Positions 45,884 to 59,416 of a stretch of 64,000 nucleotides of DNA are shown piece after piece; the stretch's first letter is position 1, and the number at the start of each line of letters is the position of its first letter. Source of the DNA: Lonicera japonica (lineage: Eukaryota > Streptophyta > Magnoliopsida > Dipsacales > Caprifoliaceae); NCBI GenBank assembly GCA_021464415.1, contig CM038470.1, positions 5,964,394 through 6,028,393 on the forward strand. The letters are read 5' to 3'. Below the pieces are notes generated by a model, which saw only the letters and a program-made list of their open reading frames with translations, did not search any database and was not told the DNA's origin. A program made the position numbers and the translations under genes.

Positions 45884-48800
45884 ATGTCGTCTAGATCGAC
45901 GAACATAACGACTTCTTCAAGGAGCAGTTCTGCTAGATTGAGACATGGAGATCGTGTGGTTGCTCAAACTCCGATTGATGCTAAGCTTCATGTGGACTTT
46001 GAAGAATCTGAGCGCTTGTTTGATTATTCTACTTCTGTCGACTTTAATGCCTCAACCTCCACTAGCAATCTCCCCTCCTCTACTGTATCAGCTTATCTCC
46101 GAAAGATGCAAAGAGGAAGTCTAATTCAGCCTTTTGGTTGTTTGATTGCCATCAATGAACAAAACTTCACTGTTCTTGCTTACAGCGAAAATGCCCCAGA
46201 AATGTTGGATTTAGCCCCACACACAGTTCCCAATATTGAGCAAAAAGAGGCTCTTACTTTTGGAACTGATGTTCGGTCACTTTTTCGATCCTCTGGTGCC
46301 ACTGCACTTCAAAAAGCGGTCAATTTCACCGATGTTAATCTCCTCAATCCTATTTTGGTTCATTGTAAAAATTCTGGTAAGCCCTTTTATGCAATTCTCC
46401 ATCGGATCGATGTGGGATTAGTAGTAGATTTGGAGCCTGTTAATCCAGCAGATGTGCCAGTGACCGCTGCTGGTGCATTAAAATCGTACAAGCTCGCCGC
46501 TAAAGCCATCTCAAGACTGCAATCTTTATCAAATGGAAATATATCACTTTTATGCGATGTGCTGGTCCGAGAAGTGAGTGATTTGGTGGGTTATGATCGG
46601 GTGATGGTGTACAAATTTCATGAGGACGAACACGGTGAAGTTGTTGCTGAGTGTCGTAGCTCCGAGCTGGAACCTTATCTTGGCTTGCATTACCCGGCTA
46701 CTGATATACCACAGGCTTCAAGATTTCTCTTCATGAAGAATAAGGTTAGGATGATCTGCGATTGTTTAGCCCCGCCCGTTAAAGTGACTCAAGACAAGAA
46801 ATTGGCTCAGCCACTGAGCCTCGGTGGGTCCACGTTAAGATCTCCTCATGGGTGTCACAGCAAATATATGTCAAATATGGGTTCTATCGCGTCTCTTGTG
46901 ATGTCAGTAACGATCAATGAGGATGGCGATGAGAAAGAAAGTGATCAACAGATGGGAAGAAGAAAGCTGTGGGGTTTGGTGGTTTGCCATCACACAAGCC
47001 CTAGATTCATTCCATTCCCTTTGAGGTATGCGTGTGAGTTCTTGATTCAGGTTTTCGGTGTTCAAATTAGCAAGGAGGTGGAGTTGTCGGCTCAACAAAG
47101 GGAGAAGCATATTTTGCGAACCCAGACTGTACTTTGTGACATGCTTTTAAGAGATTCCCCTGTCGGAATAGTCACTCAATCGCCTAATGTGATGGATCTG
47201 GTCAAGTGTGACGGGGCTGCTTTGTACCACAGAAACAAGATTTGGTTGCTTGGGGTCACCCCAACAGAATCCCAAATCAAAGATATAGCTGACTGGCTTA
47301 TTGAGTATCACGGGGAAACTACAGGGTTAAGTACCGATAGCCTCATGGAAGCTGGGTACCCGGGTGCCTCGGTTCTTGGGGATGCAGTATGCGGAATGGC
47401 TGCTGTTAAAATCACTTCAAAGGATTTCTTGTTTTGGTTTCGGTCCCACACGGCAAAGGAGATCAAGTGGGGTGGTGCAAAACACAACCCCATTGATAAG
47501 GATGATGGAAGAGGAATGCACCCGAGGTCATCTTTTAAGGCGTTTCTTGAGGTGGTCAAGAGCAGGAGCATACCTTGGGAAGATGTGGAAATGGATGCGA
47601 TCCATTCTTTGCAGTTAATATTGAGAGGATCTTTGCAAGATGAGGTCGTTGATGATTCCAAGATGATAGTGAATATTCCGTCGGTTGATACCAGCATAGA
47701 AAGAGTGGATGAGCTTCTTATTGTGACAGGCGAAATGGTTCGCCTAATTGAGACAGCATCCGTTCCAATTTTGGCCGTTGATGCCTCTGGTAAGATCAAT
47801 GGGTGGAATACTAAAGTGGCCGAGTTAACTGGTTTGGTTGTCCCAGAAGCTATTGGTGTGTTGTTAGTCGATTTGGTTGCAGATGATTCGGTTGAAGCAG
47901 TGCGAAATATGCTCTTCTCTGCCTTGCAAGGTGATAATTACTAGCATAGTCTATTAATTCCTCGAACCCTTAAGTTTTATGCAGAGAAATTTACAGGGTC
48001 AAATTAATAGTTTATGTATATTTAGTATGTACTTGTACATTTTCTTTTGAGAACGTCACTCTCTCATGAAATAAGTTAGCATGTTAGCTTATTGGGTTTT
48101 ATATCTCCAACTGATCTGATATTAAAATGGCAGGTAAGGAAGAGAAAAATGTTGAAATCAAACTTAAGAGATTTGGTCCTCAAGGAACTTTGGATCTTGT
48201 TATCTTGGTTGCTAATGCTTGTTCTAGTCGAGATGCAAGGGGAAACATTGTTGGAGTTTGCTTTGTTGGGCAAGACATTACTGGACAAAAGTTGATTACG
48301 GATAAATATACCAGAGTTCAAGGCGATTATGTTGGAATTGTGCGGAGCCCCTGTGCGCTCATTCCTCCGATATTTATGATGGACGAACACGGTCGATGCT
48401 TGGAGTGGAACGATACAATGCAACAATTATCCGGCTTAAAGAGGGAAGAAACCTTGGATCGGGTTGTTCTTGGGGAGGTTTTTACAACAAAAAACTTTGG
48501 TTGTCGGGTCAAAGATCAAGACACGTTAACCAAGCTCAGGATATTGTTAAACGGGGTTATTGCAGGCCAAGATGGGGATAAGTTGTTATTTGGGTTTTTT
48601 GATCGGCAGGGTAAATATGTTGAAGCATTACTTTCTGCAAACAAAAGGGTCAATTCGGAGGGAAAAATCACAGGTGTTTTGTGTTTTTTGCATGTTGCTA
48701 GTCCTGAACTCCAATACGCAATGCATGTGCAAAGAATATCAGAACAGGCTGCGGCTAATAGCCTAACCAAATTAGCTTATATTCGTCGTGAAATCAAAAA

Positions 48801-51188
48801 CCCTTTAAATGGGATGAAGTGTGTGCAGAATCTGATGAGATCTTCTGATTTAAACATAGAGCAGAGTAAGCTTTTGAAGACTATCAGCTTGTGTCAAGAG
48901 CAATTAGCTAAGATTGTTGATGACAACGATATTGAGAGTATTGAGGAATGGTATGATTATCTTGAACTGTTTTGGTACTTTTGTCAATTAATATATTACT
49001 ATATCTGCAGTAGTCCTAATGCGTTTTACCTAACAAAAGAACGGAAAAATTATGTATGGGTCTTTATTTTAAGTATTCAGATTCATGCATGTGAAGGTAC
49101 ATGGAAGTGTCTTGTTTTGCGTTTTATGTCTCTTTTGCTGTCTCCATGATAGGCTGATGTGCTGTCAAAAGTCTATCAAGCAGGAACAATTAGGGTGTGG
49201 GTGTGTTTGATTGGCAAAGTTTTTCGTGAAAAACTTGAAAAATATGTACTTTTCCGTCTTTGGTAGTTTCTGATTGCCTATATTTCTCAGCAATTCCAAT
49301 TCCAATTCCATCTAATTCCATGGTGCAAATAAATGATGCATAGTTGTAGGAACTTGAATTGTTACCCTCCCTCGAGGAAAATGAATTCTAGTTAAGGTGA
49401 AAAAGAGCTCAAAGGCAAAAAAGTTCAATTCTTCATAAAAGCAGGCAGTCAAACACCAAATGTTGGAAAATGTATTATCATTGCATTGAAAAAGTAATAT
49501 TAATGCATTGAAAAAGTAATATTTACCACCTATAAAGTAAATACAATCAAACACCTTTAAATGCTTTTTCTATAAAATTAATGGCCTATAAAAGAATTGC
49601 CTAAAATTTAAACATTTTCTGTTGTACTTTCATGCTTTGTCATCAAACATAGTCTTAGGCTCCGTTTGATAACAACATGGAAAATTATAAGAAAAAATTA
49701 GAAGAAATCTCACCACATGCCTCAACTTATATTCCAACTTCTCACAAAAATCGCATTTACTATTGGGAGATTGAGGTGTATGTGGACCATGCAGGGACTA
49801 AAAAAAAGAAGGATTTTTTTCCATTAACTGGGAAAAGAAGTAGCAAATGAATATAGCCCTCGTGGGAGGAAAAGAACAAAAGTCAGATAGAAAGCTCTTG
49901 CCATTGCTCCTATACGTCACCCTCCTGCTCACTGAAAAGCTTCTGAATCTGGGACAACTATTTTTGTTATCATTTTCCATGTTGTTTTCAAACGGATCCT
50001 TTAGTGTTTCTTGAATCTGTGCAGTAGTTGTTTATAATCTAATGCTTCCAGATATATTTGAACTGCTTCTGATCTTTGTCGGAACCATTTTCCAGCTATT
50101 TGGAAATGAATTCAGCTGAATTCAATCTCGGGGAAGTTCTGGAAGTAGTTATAAATCAAGTTACGATTTTGAGCCAGGAGCGTCAGGTGCAGGTCACATG
50201 TGATTCACCTGCTGAAGCGGCGTTTATGTACTTGTACGGTGACAATTCAAGGCTTCAACAAGTCCTCTCAGATTTTTTGGCAAATGCTCTCCGTTTTACT
50301 CCTGCATTTGAAGGATCGTCAGTCCTTTTCAGGTTAACTCCAAGAAAGGAGCGCATAGGAACAAATGTACAAATTGCCCATCTAGAATTTCGGTAAGTCT
50401 CATTTGCATGTTATGTTTTTTTTGACTTATGAGGCTCTAAAACCTGCCTGTTTTGCTCATCTTAATTTTCTTTGTACTCTTTGCTAGTTTCTTGGTTTGT
50501 TAATCAAAATTTTCATTCGCTAGGGTCTTAGTAGATCATCTCCGCCAAAGTTCATCAAAAAATTCGATTGGAGCAGGCCAGATGAAAATTTGATATATGC
50601 ATATATGTTCATTTCTGGAGGTTGAATTTTTTGATGGTCATCTCACTCGCTTCCCAGTTGAATTTCTTGATAGGTTTTGGTGGGAAATAATCTACTAACT
50701 TATCATGGTGATCATTCCCACTAAATTTCATCAAATAATTCACCATTTACTCCCTCAAAATGGTAGTCCGTTCTTTAGTCGAAAAAAGGACACCCTTCAG
50801 ATACATCTCGTATATATCAATACGTATATATATACATACAAGTTTTTTGTTTGAACTTGGCAAAAGCACCATAAGTATCATCAAATACATTTCCAAGAAT
50901 TGTTTCTGTTTTAGCAAATAGAGATTTTTATTTTTTATTTTTTGATGAATTAAAATTTTATTTAAATGTAGTTGTGGTTGACCTGGCAGGATCACCCATC
51001 CGGCCCCAGGGATCCCAGAAGAGTTAATTCAAGAAATGTTTAACCACAGCCAGAGCGTCTCAAGAGAAGGCCTTGGCCTGTATATTAGCCAGAAGCTTGT
51101 TAAAATCATGAACGGCACTGTACAGTATCTTAGAGAGGCAGGGCGATCATCTTTTATCATTCTCGTAGAATTTCCAGTGGCTCATTAG
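45884..51188 (+). CDS. PHYC: phytochrome C, complete
   Basis: Red/far-red photoreceptor; cytosolic in the dark and nuclear after light. Four exons: 45884-47930, 48134-48950, 50096-50392 and 50990-51188. All introns are GT-AG with phases 1, 2 and 2, the standard phytochrome gene structure. The product is 1119 residues. The start is the ATG after a GA repeat ([20 protein letters not shown]). Domains are an N-terminal PAS (about 70-185), GAF (about 218-400) with DIP at 274-276 and the chromophore Cys324 in [13 protein letters not shown] (about 410-590, [16 protein letters not shown]), two PAS repeats (about 620-870), and the histidine-kinase-related region (about 890-1115). That region ends with ATPase-like blocks ([33 protein letters not shown]) and lacks a canonical histidine-kinase phospho-acceptor. 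Sequence details throughout fit PHYC rather than PHYA, PHYB or PHYE. A MITE sits in intron 2. Confidence 0.97.
49658..49999. mobile_element. MITE in PHYC intron 2
   Basis: The 342-bp element has ends GGCTCCGTTTGATAACAACA and, on the other strand, GGATCCGTTTGAAAACAACA, followed by TGGAAAAT on both. TTA stands at its left and TTT at its right, so the target duplication is worn. It resembles the element at 7294-7602. Confidence 0.72.
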
Positions 51189-54100
51189 ATCAACGGCCAA
51201 TAAACCTTAATGCTCATCAAGAAAATAGACTGCCAATCTTCTGGGCCCACCTTTGCAAAAAAAATCCTAGTCTGGCACGCCATATTGGCCAAATTGGTGC
51301 CTAAAGAAGGTTGAACAGATGAATTGCAGTAAGTGGTTGTTTTTACGGGTTATTGTGCTTTCTTGAACCAGGAATTGGTTAAACTTCATATATAAAGTTT
51401 GAACTTCAGCAGAGGAATTGTATCCAGTGACTTGAAATTCAGATATGAAATTATGAAACTTTATATGTGAATGGGGGTAATGCTATTGCCAAAACAGGAT
51501 TGGCTTCTACCAAAGCAATGCTGGATTCTTAATGCATAACGTGCAACAACTCATAGCATCATTTGCTTTGGGAGAAGTCATTTTTGCGTTCGCAATAGCA
51601 TTTTCCCAGTGCAAGTTTACCAGTTTGGGATTCGTGAAAATTACAGACTCGAAAACCAAGTGCAAACGAATTTCAGAAGAACGATTCCATAGCTTCAACT
51701 CATGTCTTTGTATCATCTTCCATGGTTTATTTATGGGTGTTCTTCGTTCTGATTGTGTGTTTTTCCTTGTTGTATAGCTTGTTCACGGTAATCTTTCTGA
51801 GTCATAGATGAAAACCTCTTCAGGTGAAACTGTACAGGCAAGTCTCTTGGATGAGCATGCACTCTAACCGTAAACGTTGAACGTGAGAAAATTTGTAACC
51901 TTACTTGAAACTAAAACACTGAAGCGTAATTTATTGTATCATGACTACCATATAAGTCCCAAAGCCAATTTTTGAATTCATTAAGAGGTCCTAGGCATTG
52001 AAATTTCAATCTATTTTCCCTTTGAGACTAAGGAGACCGATTATTTTCGTCATCAAATTTGCCATCTTTTGTGTGGCCTATTAGTGGGCATTGCATTAAA
52101 AAGTTTAAAATTGAATGAAAATGAGGCTGCCAAATTTTACGAGACGATGGAAAGGGAGATGAATGATTTTGTGAGATTTTATGTTACTTTATCAGTTTTT
52201 TGTGGAATAAATTTGTTCAGTTTTTTGGTAAGAAAATTATTCTATAAAAAATGAGAAGATGGAAAATCTCATCTCATCAAATGACTTTTTTTCTCTCTCA
52301 TAAAATCAGTAGCATTCTTTGTCATTTTCAACTTTTTTATCAAACGGAATCCTAATAATTCCTAAGTTCCTGCTTCAATTCTGTAGTACTTGTTGAGCTG
52401 CTGCTGCTTCATTATTTTTCAAGGTATATCTTCATTCAGGTTATTTTTCAAGGTATAATCAAGATTAGGGTAAATTGTAGTCCCTCCATTTAATATATGC
52501 GCGGGTTTTTTGGGTTAGCTGTTGAAGTAGTGAATGTGAACTAAAATAGCCAATTGGTTGCTATTTCATTTTCATAAACCACATCGTGGATATGGAGATC
52601 TTGGATAAACCTAAATTATAATCGGCTGACCCATGTATTTTTCTAAGAAAGGAAGATGAATACGAAGTTCTGGGAATAAAAAAAAAACAACATCATCATT
52701 TTAAGTATTTTTAGTCGCTTTCAGAGGAAACAAAATGAAAAATGCTGACGAAACAAAAACCAAACCCCCTCCTAATTAGTAGACTTTATATTTCAGAGTA
52801 TTCCTAATTCAGAAATTCAAACCAGAATACTGTTAATTGTTTAAAATAAAAAGTGGAAATAATAATAAAGAAACCGAGACTGAAAAGGTCTAAATATTCC
52901 ACTATTCCAAAATTAAGCTTCAATCAGCCATCTCTTTACTTCTTCGTGTGGAACACGATTGCTTTATCACTCTTCAAAAAACATTGAAGCATTTGAATAA
53001 TCTTTACTTTGTTTGCTATAGATCAAAATCCAAATCTTATCTTTGTATAGAATCGGGTGGCAAGTACAATTGTTATTATTTTTTTCACAAAGTGCTTAGT
53101 ACGTGAGTGTGCTTTCTATTTGGGTTAGGCTAGGGTGGAATTTTGGAAGATTTAAATTCAAATCGAATTTGAATATTTGGTTTCGGTTCGCTTGTTAACT
53201 TTTCTAATTCTAGACCTAAATCAAACCTTTTGTTTTGATTTTATTTGATTTTCATATACGTTATTTCTTTTTATAAAAATTGTAAAGCAACACGTATTTT
53301 GGTTAAAAAAAGAATAATTTTATATTTGTTTCTACTTATTTTGATAAAAAAAAAAAACAATAATATGTTGCTTGTGCATTTTTTAAAAATAAAATGGGCC
53401 ACTACTCACTAGCTAGTCTGTAACTTTGTATCCTCATAGAAGTATTAAAAATGGTATCCGGTCGGTCATTAAAAATATTGTAGAATTACATCATTAGAAA
53501 CTTGCAAACATGTATGGTTCAATGTCAACGGCATAAAAACCGGGTCAACCGCACGGAGATTCGTCGGCCGATGGCCATCGCGAAGTGATGCAATGTGATG
53601 CTCCACCTACCCTTCCACATCAGCTAAATTATAATACTACCCTTTGAGTTGGTCAATCAATGTTTGACCAACCTCGATCCTCATTCTAATGTGTGCATGC
53701 TTTGTCATCTCCGTGTTCTTCTAATTTTATCCATTGCAAAATCTTAAAGGGGTAATTAATAAATGGCCCAGTGGTGTATTTTATTTGTAGTCAAGGTTCT
53801 CATCTTGTGGCAATCATAATTATATTTATATGAAAAGGCGTAAAATTTGAACTAAAAAAATACGATGGAGCCTCAAAAAATATTGATTGCACCAAATTTA
53901 AAAATATGTATTGACATTTTTAATCACTAGACCATTTATCACTACTTTATAAGTTTTTCTGTTTTACTTACCACACTTCTCTCGTCACAAAATAATAAGA
54001 GAAGGAAAAAGGAGGACAATTATACGAGTCAAGATTTATTGATCCTCTTCAAGTAAAAGTTACTAAGACCCTTCATTCTATTCCATCAATAGGCTATTTT

Positions 54101-55057
54101 GTCGAGCGGTACATTTGTGAGTAGTTGTACTATATATTGCACCAGAGCTTGCAGTTTCATTTTATTTGTAGTCAATGTTTCTTCTCTTTGCGTTTTTGCT
54201 GGTTGCTTACTGTAAAAAAAATTTGAAAAAATAAAAGGAAAACATAACTAGGGGCGGACACATAGCAGGTCCGCGGGCCACGGCCTTGCCCGAGGTTTAG
54301 ACCAATGGGCCAATTTTCACTAGTATGGGGGTTTTGGCACAACTACAATACAAGTAGAGGGGTGACTGGTGAGATTCATATTTAGGAAAGTGCAGCAAAA
54401 GTTAAAAGAACATGGTGATGTTTTATATTTTTAGAGTTTTGATCCAATAAGATCCTTTTATCTTTTAATTTTAATCTATAGTAGTTTTGTTTTGTTCTTC
54501 GGTCTCTATCCATGGCTTTTCCTTTCTTCCTTAATTTATATTTATGGCTCTCAATTATGAAATTGTTCCGATCTCTGGAATTAGTTGAGAGATGATTTTA
54601 TGAATAATTGTTTAGTAACATATATTGAGAAAGATAACTTTAAAGCTTTCAACAATAAAAATTTTATTTAGTATTTTCAAAATATAAAATCTCGAAATTA
54701 AATATTTTAATATAATATTTTAATTTTAACCTTATTATAATATATATAAAAAATTCTTAGATACTTATTGCTTTGGCTCCTCTTGAATTTAATTCCGTCT
54801 GCCCTGAGCATTTTAAAGTCACCCTCCGAATAATTAATGCAAAACGTACAACAGGGATAAAAGAAGAAATCAAACTTATCTTTTATAAAGTATGGGAAAA
54901 TGCTGGAGTTGTTGGGTTTTTTTTTTTTTTTTTTTGAAGGAATCGATACACTCCAACCCCCCCTCCCCTCTCTCTCTTTATTCACACCATATATATTTAA
55001 CGTGTATATCCATATTTTCCAAGTGAGTTGTACCATAAATGAAGTAAAACACATTAA
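51189..55057. other. PHYC 3' region and spacer, no gene seen
   Basis: The PHYC 3' UTR covers at least the first few hundred bases. Short open frames at 51532-51777 and 52069-52254 match nothing I know. A MITE-like right end occurs at about 52310-52350 (TTTTTTATCAAACGGAATCC). A GC-richer fragment at 54250-54340 (GGGGCGGACACATAGCAGGT) looks like transposon debris. An 18-T run lies near 54918. Confidence 0.55.
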
Positions 55058-55576
55058 GAGCTCGTTTAGTTCGAGCTTTTGAGGATTTCTGGAATTTTAA
55101 ATTTCATTTCTTGAGAATTATTTTATTTGGTTGGAGTTTTAGGTAGGAATTTAAGATTCCTAGGAATCCTAAATTCCCCCATTTTGTCAAAATCTATTCC
55201 CTTATAAATTGGGAGGAATCTTGGATTCCCAATTTGAGGAATCCTTTTTTTTTGTCCAAAAAATGTTTTTTTTTTCCAGAAAATGAAAAAAAAAAAAATT
55301 CCTAAAAAATGAAAAAAATATTTTTTTCCCAGAAAATGAAAAAAAAAAATTCCCAGAAAATTATAAATATTTTTTTTCGAGAAAATGAAAAAAAAAAAAT
55401 TTCCCTAGTAAATGAAAAAAAAAATCCAGAAAAATTTTTAAAAAAATTTACAGAATTCATTCCTAAAACTCCAACCAAACGAGCATTAATGGAATCCAAT
55501 AAAGGATGCCAGGAATAAAGGATTCCTGGCATCTAGAATGCCAATTCCATTCCTAAAACTAGAACCAAACGAGCCC
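55058..55576. mobile_element. Tourist-like MITE with A-rich internal repeats
   Basis: The 519-bp element has ends GAGCTCGTTTAGTTCGAG and, on the other strand, GGGCTCGTTTGGTTCTAG. TAA flanks it at 55055-55057 and 55577-55579. A second internal pair (GGTTGGAGTTTTAGGTAGGA against TCCTAAAACTCCAACCAAAC) suggests a partly duplicated or nested element. Confidence 0.75.
55258..55440. repeat. imperfect tandem repeat of CCAGAAAATGAAAAAAA units
   Basis: About six short units, each with (C)CAGAAAATG or AAATG followed by 8-12 A, lie inside the MITE. Confidence 0.7.
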
Positions 55577-56084
55577 TAAATCATGACAATGAGAAAACGG
55601 ACCCTTCTCTATCTCATTTTGATGTTTTAGTGTTTTTGTTTGAAAATATTAACTTCAAGTTGGTCAATAGTTAAAAAAATTATTTATCGATAGTAAAATT
55701 TAGTACATTTCTAAATTAAAAGATACGGAAAATTTCAGAAAAATAAAAATAGAATAATCAATTTGGACCTTATAATGATAAAAATTAATTTAATTATAAT
55801 GTCAGCAATCTGGACCATCAACTTTAATTTGAAACGAAAATGCATTTTCTGTTCAATTGAAACTGACGACCCAATTAAATGCTAACTTTACCATTTGAAC
55901 CTCTAGGGTACTTTGATTATTAACTTGTTTCTTCAATCTTTTTTTCAACTTTACAGAGATGGATTTGAATTTTTCACAATGTCGGACGGAAGTGGCAGTT
56001 TGAGATATATATATATACATAGGTATGTTCATGGAAAATAAAGGACTTAATTCATTAATAAAATATTTAGTCACCCCCTAGTCC

Positions 56085-56092
56085 TATATAAA
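56085..56092 (+). promoter_or_regulatory. TATA box of the BAHD gene
   Basis: TATATAAAG lies about 120 bp before the ATG at 56212, in a standard context (CCTATATAAAGAG). Confidence 0.7.
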
Positions 56093-56211
56093 GAGATACA
56101 CAATTCCACAAGTTTGTCATAGAAGAAATCTGCAAAAAGCTAATACAACTATTATATAAACCTTTAATAACCTCTCTACAAATTAATTCCCTTCTTTCGC
56201 AGAGTTCTTCA

Positions 56212-57988
56212 ATGGAGCCAAAATGTGAAAACAATCGAATCATTCCAGTTAAAAAGGCGCAACCCGTCTTCGTTCAGCCCCAAACAAAACCCGATGCTGA
56301 ATTTTATTTCTTATCCAATATCGATCAAGATTTTGCAGCTATGATACACACTGTGTATTGTTTCAAGGCAGATGAGGAGAAGAACGAGTACCAAGAATGT
56401 TGCTAATGTCATTAAAGAAGCATTGGCTAAAGTTTTAGTGCATTTTTACCCACTTGCAGGGAATTTAATTATAGGTGACAATGGCAAGTTTATAGTGAAG
56501 TGCACAAATGAAGGAGTGCCTTTTGTTGAAGCAGAGGCAGATTGTGATCTTGACGTGTTGGGTGACGTTACAGTGCCTGACCTCGGCGTAGTGGGGAACC
56601 TTGTTCATACGATTCCTGGAGCCGAAAACGTACTACAAATGCCTCTCCTGACTATTCAGGTAAATGGATTTTTTTACGTTTGTTGGATCGGATTTAAAGC
56701 TGACATCTCTGATACTCAAGTGTTCAATACAATTGGACCATCAATTGGTAAACAAACCAAAATAGTATTGTTAGCAAAGGGATGATATTCTATTACCAAT
56801 ACACATCTAATTTTTAAACTAGTTTTAGTTTATAATAAACTACTTTTTCACAAGAATCTTGAAGCCTAGAGGTAGAGCATGCACATCAGTCTAATTTGTA
56901 TATAATTAGTGGTACAAGGAGACAAACTTCCATTTGGAACCTAACGGATCGACATCTGTTGTCCATACATATATAAGATAAGAAATTAAGTTCGAAACTT
57001 TTATAACTTTATCCTTCGCTTAATATACATCATTATAGGATAAACTTATCGTATGTACATAACAGATTTGGACTGGCGTTGAATGCTCTTACTTACTGTC
57101 TTCTAAATTTTACAGGTAACAAGGTTCAAATGTGGAGGATTTGTATTAGGACTTGTATATAACCATATTATGTCAGACGGAATATCAGCGATGGAATTTG
57201 TAAATTCATGGGGAGAAACAGCAAGAGGATTGCACCTATCAACCCCGCCATTTATTGACAGACGTGTACTCGTACCGAGACAACCTCCTCTCATTCAATA
57301 CCCTCACGACACGTACCTAGAACTAGATGATGTGTCAAACATCACTAGCCTCTACATGAACGAGGAAATGGCCAACGAATCATTTTACTTTACGCCAGAA
57401 AAGCTCACAAAATTAAAGCAAATAGCAACTGAGGACGGAGTAGTTAAAAGCTGCACAAGCTTCACCGTGCTAACGGCTCTTGTATGGCGGGCAAGGAGCA
57501 AGGCCCTTAAAATGAAACACGACCAAAAAACCAGGCTCTTATTCGTTGTTGACGTAAGATCAAAGCTGGAAACTCCACTGCCAAGAGGGTATTTTGGGAA
57601 TGGGATTATGCTAACAAGTTGTGTTTGTACAGCAGGGGAATTAAACAGAAAGCCGCTTTCTTTTGCAGTGGAGATGGTGCAAAACGCTATAAATATAGTG
57701 ACCGAGGACTTCATAAGATCGGCAGTTGATTATATCGAGGTAAATGGACCGAAGGTTTCTTTTACTGCGACACTTTTGCTCAGTTCATGGAGTAGACTTT
57801 CTTTTAATACAGCGGATTTTGGGTGGGGAGAGCCGGTGCAGAGTGGGTGCGCCACCCTGACGGAGAAAGTTATGGCTCTTTTCCTCTCAGGAGGGACAGA
57901 CGGTAGAAAGAATGGGGTTACTGTGCTTTTGGGTTTGCCAGCTAGTGCCATGGAGATCTTCAAAGAGGTCATGGAAATGCATCTTTAG
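56212..57988 (+). pseudogene. BAHD acyltransferase, ASFT/HHT1-like, frameshifted
   Basis: Relative of omega-hydroxyacid O-feruloyl transferase (Arabidopsis ASFT/HHT1), which makes alkyl ferulates of suberin. Exon 1 is 56212-56659 and exon 2 is 57116-57988, with a GT-AG intron and junction TIQ|VTRFKCGG. Exon 1 starts in one frame (MEPKCENNR ... EFYFLSNIDQDFA ... VYCFKADEE) and continues in the +1 frame (STKNVANVIKEALAKVLVHF, YPLAGNL). The shift lies at about 56378-56390. Exon 1 is 448 nt, one more than a multiple of three, so one extra base explains it. The first frame ends in TAA at 56404-56406 after 64 residues. Exon 2 is intact: H and D of HxxxD (NHIMSDG, at 57164-57178) and DFGWG (57815-57829) are present. 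The rest looks under selection, so this is either a young pseudogene or a sequencing or assembly error. Confidence 0.85.
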
Positions 57989-58172
57989 TTCATTAATTTG
58001 TCACATATATATGTTTTAAAATGTTTTGGGTACTGTATTGTATATGTATCATTGCATGTTAATTTATGTTTTCATATATGTCATTCAATTGTTGAGTCGT
58101 CTACCATACATATATGGTTTTTCCATTGCAATTTTACTTTTTTCTTTCTTTATCTTTTGTAGGCAAAAGATG

Positions 58173-58203
<31 letters not shown>

Positions 58204-59416
58204 ATGCAATTTGTATGTATGTGATTTGAATAAGAGATTTGAACCCAAGTATTATGAGGCCTGTGGATTGATTTCATGTCAAACTTCATATTAAGTCGCG
58301 CGAAAGATTTGAACCTAAGTATTATGTGGTCTGTGAGTCGAGGCTAGCTGTTTAATTTCTTGACTAATTAAGTTGAAGTTTGAAATTATTCCTTTCGGTA
58401 ATTAATATATAGCCTTTCTTTTTTTAAGAAACCTTCGGGCAATAACTGGAAATGAAAACAAAATACATACATACCATGCAATAATATGGTTTAATCAAAC
58501 TCTTAACCCCTCCCCCTTCTCAGCTTGGGGATTGGGCCAGCCAACAATTACCACTATATTACAAAAGTCATTGGTTAGTTTAATTGTTCTTTTTGTTTAT
58601 TCAGTAAATACATTTTATTTTATTTTTAAAAAAAATATGAGAAAAGACGGATGGTGGCTTTTATTTTATATTTTACGTAAAATCCCAAATATTTTAGATG
58701 TAGTATTAGAATAAGCTAGGGCAGAGAATTAGAAGAATCATTCATCCTTTTATCAATGTTGCAGGTTATTGCATTGCATTACTTATTTTACGAAGAGTTA
58801 TTTTTCTTTTCTTTTTGAAAATATCATATATGAAGAGTTACTTTAACTGTTTAACATGTCCTTTTTTATTATCATTATTATTTTTTTTAATGGTAAAAAC
58901 GCAGGAAAACAACAAACAACTATGACCCAGAAATTGCATGTGTAACTACTACTACTACTACTACTATTACTAATAATAATAATATCTTTTTTTGTTGTTC
59001 TAAAATATAATCATGTATATGAATTACAGAAACAAACATAGTATTAATATCAGCATAGGATATCCCAGTATTAATATTGAATGAATCAAACATAGTATTG
59101 GTATTAAATTAATACCAAAGTTAATAGTCCATTATTATTAATATTAATATTATTAATCCCACTGACCATAATACCTGAATCAAACGAGGCCTAAGTGTTT
59201 AATTATGTTCCTCATAAAATTTTTCTGACGGGAATAAATTAAAGAACTTAACGATTGCATTGTTCAGTTAAAAGGCAAAAAATTCTTGTATTCGGGCTGT
59301 AGATAAATCTGTACTTCTGTTGAATCAATCCACTGCACCACCGTGCAAGAGTTCAGGGAGTGCAAGTTAGCATATTGAAATGCACACCTTGTGGATCAAT
59401 CCACCTGGCCAACCGC
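57989..59416. other. spacer with short repeats
   Basis: The BAHD 3' end comes first. A TA run lies at 58173-58195, then a direct repeat of about 35 bp at 58233 and 58303 (AGATTTGAACCYAAGTATTA, period 70), and an (ACT)n/(AAT)n microsatellite at 58945-58983. At 59040-59165 there is an AT-rich region with TATTAATATTAATATTATTA words. No gene is seen. Confidence 0.6.

Noticed and set aside
51532..52254. Short open frames downstream of PHYC
   Set aside because: They lie in the expected 3' UTR and spacer and match no family I know.
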